A stretch of 15,094 nucleotides of DNA from positions 1 to 15,094 of the forward strand of contig DATHGT010000387.1 of the NCBI GenBank assembly GCA_035317605.1, in the 5' to 3' direction. Shown here in pieces: positions 13,513-15,094 of this stretch. This DNA comes from DATHGT01 sp035317605 (GTDB taxonomy: Bacteria; Methylomirabilota; Methylomirabilia; Rokubacteriales; CSP1-6). The notes beneath the pieces are model-generated. The model ran no database searches. It saw only the letters and a list, made by a program, of their open reading frames with translations, and was not told the origin of the DNA. The number at the start of each line of letters is the position of its first letter. Positions within the stretch are counted from its first letter, which is position 1. Made by a program: the position numbers and the translations under genes.

Positions 13513-14139
13513 CTAGCCCAGCGGTGAGAAGGACGCCGGAATCAGGACCTTGTTCTCTTGCTTGAGGGGCCGGACGCCGGGCTGCGGGGGCCATTGGCCG
13601 CCCTTGCGCGACTCTTCGCGGACGCGGGTGCGCTCGTTGAGGTCCTTGTAGGCCCAGACGTGGATCCACTTGTTCAGTCCGCCGAGCTCGGTGCTGCCGC
13701 AGACGACCAGCGGCGAGAGCTTCTCGCGGCCGGGCACCGCCTTGCCCCACGCCTCCACCACCTTGGAGATCTCGCCGGGCGCGTAGGTGTAGATCCGCAT
13801 CTCGTACACGTTGCCCGTGCCCAGGTTGCGGCTCTCGAGCGGCTGCATGAAGGGCGCGGGGATCAGGATGTCGGCCTCCTGGGCGACGATCAGGTCGCGC
13901 CCGCCGGGCAGCGCGGACAGCTCGGCGTCCTTGGCCATCGCGTCGCGGACCGCGGTGCGGTGGGCGAGGTCGTTGTACGGCCAGATGTGGACGACCTGGT
14001 TGAGCGGGCCGAACTCGGTGTGCCACAGGCCCCCGAGCTTCGAGTGCTTCTCCCTGAGCGGCTTGCGCTTGGCGAAGCGATCCTCGAACTCGGCCACGGC
14101 TCCGGTACGCAGCGAATAGGTCCGAACCTCGTAGATCAT
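13513..14139 (-). CDS. NIPSNAP-family protein with two tandem domains
   Basis: A 208-aa protein consisting of two similar halves. Half one has YEVRTY (3-8), LNQVVHIWPYNDLAHR (46-61) and ADILIPAPF (89-97). Half two repeats them as YEMRIY (112-117), LNKWIHVWAYKDLNER (155-170) and NKVLIPASF (196-204). NIPSNAP domains are ferredoxin-like alpha+beta barrels of the dimeric kind, so the tandem can form a barrel within one chain. Bacterial members often sit in catabolic clusters, but biochemical roles are largely undefined. It would be cytoplasmic, as no signal peptide is present. The start has GAGGAGG ahead of it. It is the first gene of the leftward block and diverges from the EthD-like gene. Its stop lies 9 bp from the nested palindrome. 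Confidence 0.9.
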   Translation of the reverse strand: MIYEVRTYSLRTGAVAEFEDRFAKRKPLREKHSKLGGLWHTEFGPLNQVVHIWPYNDLAHRTAVRDAMAKDAELSALPGGRDLIVAQEADILIPAPFMQPLESRNLGTGNVYEMRIYTYAPGEISKVVEAWGKAVPGREKLSPLVVCGSTELGGLNKWIHVWAYKDLNERTRVREESRKGGQWPPQPGVRPLKQENKVLIPASFSPLG

Positions 14140-14168
14140 GGGGGTCCCTCCTCGGCTTCGTTACCCGC

Positions 14169-14197
14169 TACGTACGCGTGATTGCGGGGCACGTCAA
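14169..14197 (-). promoter_or_regulatory. Possible sigma-70-type promoter for the leftward cluster
   Basis: On the minus strand TTGACG (complement of 14192-14197) is followed after exactly 17 bp by TACGTA (14169-14174), placing transcription start near 14161, about 20 nt before the NIPSNAP ATG. The -35 box is good but the -10 box is poor. It is the best candidate in the 119-bp divergent gap 14140-14258. I see no equally good promoter on the plus strand. Confidence 0.3.
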
Positions 14198-14258
14198 GGC
14201 CCCTGCCCCGATTGCAAAGCGAGGCCACCTCTGCTGGACTATGGCCGGGAGGACGACC

Positions 14259-14888
14259 ATGGCCAAAGGCACGTTGATCGCGGCGATGAAGATCGGACGG
14301 GCGGCCGAGGACGAGTTCAACGACTGGTACGACACCGAGCACCTGCCCGAGCGGCAGCGCGTGCCCGGCTTCCTGGTCTGCCAGCGCTGGATCGGCACCG
14401 ACGACCGCACGGTCTCAGTGGCGACCTACGACCTCGCCGACGTCGGAGTGCTCAAGACGCCGGGTTACCTCGCGATCGGCGGCGAGAACCTCTCGCCGTG
14501 GTCCAAGCGCGTCACCGCCCGCGTCGAGCGTCTGATCCGGTTCGAGGGCGACCAGACCTTGCCCGGCGATCAGCTTCCCCCGGACAACGCCGGCGGCCTC
14601 CTCCTGAACGCGATGAACATCGCGCCCGAGCGGGAGGCCGAGTTCAACGAGTGGTACGACAAGGAGCACATCCCGGCCCTCAGCGCGGTGCCCGGCGTCC
14701 ACTGTGCGCGACGCTTCCGGGGGACCGGCGGCAACCGCAAGTACGTGGCCCTCTATCACCTGGCCACGCCCGCCGTCGTCGAATCCGCCGAGTGGAAACA
14801 GGCGCGGCAGAGCGACTGGACCAGCCGCTTGCAGCCCCACTTCCGCGACCACCTGCGCCTGGTGTTGAAGCGCTACGCGCGGGCCTAA
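14259..14888 (+). CDS. Duplicated EthD-like / dimeric alpha-beta-barrel protein
   Basis: The start at 14259 is chosen because GGGAGG lies 7-8 nt ahead and the first beta strand (GTLIAAMKI) begins right after it; in-frame ATGs at 14178 and 14241 are less well supported. The 209-aa product has two homologous halves. DEFNDWYDTEHLPERQRVPG (18-37) is matched by AEFNEWYDKEHIPALSAVPG (127-146), 109 residues apart, each followed by a beta strand (CQRWIG, ARRFRG). The WYDxEHxP signature is that of EthD-like and related ferredoxin-fold proteins, some of which bind or transform ether and aromatic degradation intermediates. No catalytic assignment is possible. It diverges from the NIPSNAP gene. Its TAA overlaps the stop codon of the convergent hydrolase by 3 bases inside the CTAA at 14885-14888. 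Confidence 0.85.
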   Translation: MAKGTLIAAMKIGRAAEDEFNDWYDTEHLPERQRVPGFLVCQRWIGTDDRTVSVATYDLADVGVLKTPGYLAIGGENLSPWSKRVTARVERLIRFEGDQTLPGDQLPPDNAGGLLLNAMNIAPEREAEFNEWYDKEHIPALSAVPGVHCARRFRGTGGNRKYVALYHLATPAVVESAEWKQARQSDWTSRLQPHFRDHLRLVLKRYARA

Positions 14889-15094
14889 CGAAGTCTGGCC
14901 AGGAAGAAGTCGACGACCGCGCGGTTGAACCGCTGATGGAAAGCCGCGCGGTCGAAGGCCGGGACGTCGCCGCAGATCGCGGGGGCGCGCTTGGTCATCT
15001 CTCCGCTGCACGCGATGAAGACGAAGTGGCCCGCGTCCGGGACCACGTGGTACTCCGGCTTCGTCGCTAACGCCTGGTAGACGGCCTCGGCGGC
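14885..15094 (-). CDS. Dienelactone-hydrolase-like alpha/beta hydrolase, C-terminal fragment
   Basis: Only the last 69 residues are in the window and the gene continues past base 15094. Read on the minus strand the fragment contains KPEYHVVPDAGHFVFIAC and then PAICGDVPAFDRAAFHQRFN before a final VVDFFLARLR. The GHFVF histidine is the expected catalytic His. The CGDVPAFDR-AxFHQxFN tail is typical of predicted dienelactone-hydrolase-like secreted or cytoplasmic hydrolases. The N-terminal half with the nucleophile is not visible, so activity and localisation cannot be judged. It is convergent with the EthD-like gene, with overlapping stop codons. Confidence 0.8.
   Translation of the reverse strand, partial: AAEAVYQALATKPEYHVVPDAGHFVFIACSGEMTKRAPAICGDVPAFDRAAFHQRFNRAVVDFFLARLR

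Noticed and set aside
13376..13524. GCCCAGCGG direct repeats as transposition target duplication
   Set aside because: The left copy includes the first four bases of the inverted end and the right copy is 12 bp beyond the other end, within NIPSNAP coding sequence, so chance is as likely.
1..15094. CRISPR arrays, tRNA or rRNA genes
   Set aside because: No regularly spaced repeats and no cloverleaf or rRNA-like segments were seen; the gaps are too short or are accounted for above.

Overview
This is a 15.1 kb stretch of very GC-rich bacterial DNA, with coding density above 95 percent, short gaps and several 4-bp or closely coupled gene junctions. An outer-membrane barrel protein and a sigma-54 regulator point to a Gram-negative-type envelope. 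Three luciferase-like monooxygenases sit beside an amidase, a ThDP enzyme, NIPSNAP and EthD-like proteins. This style is familiar from uncultured soil lineages such as Rokubacteria/Methylomirabilota or deep Proteobacteria. That assignment is an impression from gene content; no rRNA or marker gene is present.

Left third (1-4348), plus strand. A HAMP-containing sensor histidine kinase, cut at its 5' end by the window edge, overlaps by 4 bp an NtrC-type response regulator (receiver, AAA+ with GAFTGA, Fis-type HTH). The 268-bp gap after the regulator holds two GTCGT/ACGAC dyads, a well-matched -24/-12 sigma-54 promoter and a 12-bp-stem hairpin. It leads into a secreted 556-aa beta-barrel protein with a strong Shine-Dalgarno sequence. 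I read this as a self-contained module: kinase, enhancer-binding protein, enhancer, sigma-54 promoter, outer-membrane channel.

Middle (4349-6091), plus strand. A 580-aa polytopic membrane protein of YfhO/GT-C type converges on, and overlaps by 17 bp, the end of the next block.

Right two thirds (6075-14139), minus strand. Eight genes run leftward: double-domain NIPSNAP protein, LLM monooxygenase, truncated alpha/beta-hydrolase-fold protein lacking its nucleophile, ThDP-dependent acetolactate-synthase-like enzyme, LLM monooxygenase, LLM monooxygenase, amidase, VOC protein. Most junctions are -1 to 13 bp, so this looks like a catabolic operon for an unidentified organic or amide-containing compound. 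Two non-coding inserts interrupt it. One is a 124-bp nested palindrome at 13381-13504 (32-bp perfect arms around a bidirectional-terminator-like hairpin). The other is a hairpin/G-run cassette at about 9842-9931 flanked by 10-bp direct repeats.

Right end (14140-15094). A 119-bp divergent promoter region separates NIPSNAP from a plus-strand protein made of two EthD-like halves. The stop codon of that gene overlaps the stop of a converging dienelactone-hydrolase-like gene that runs off the window.
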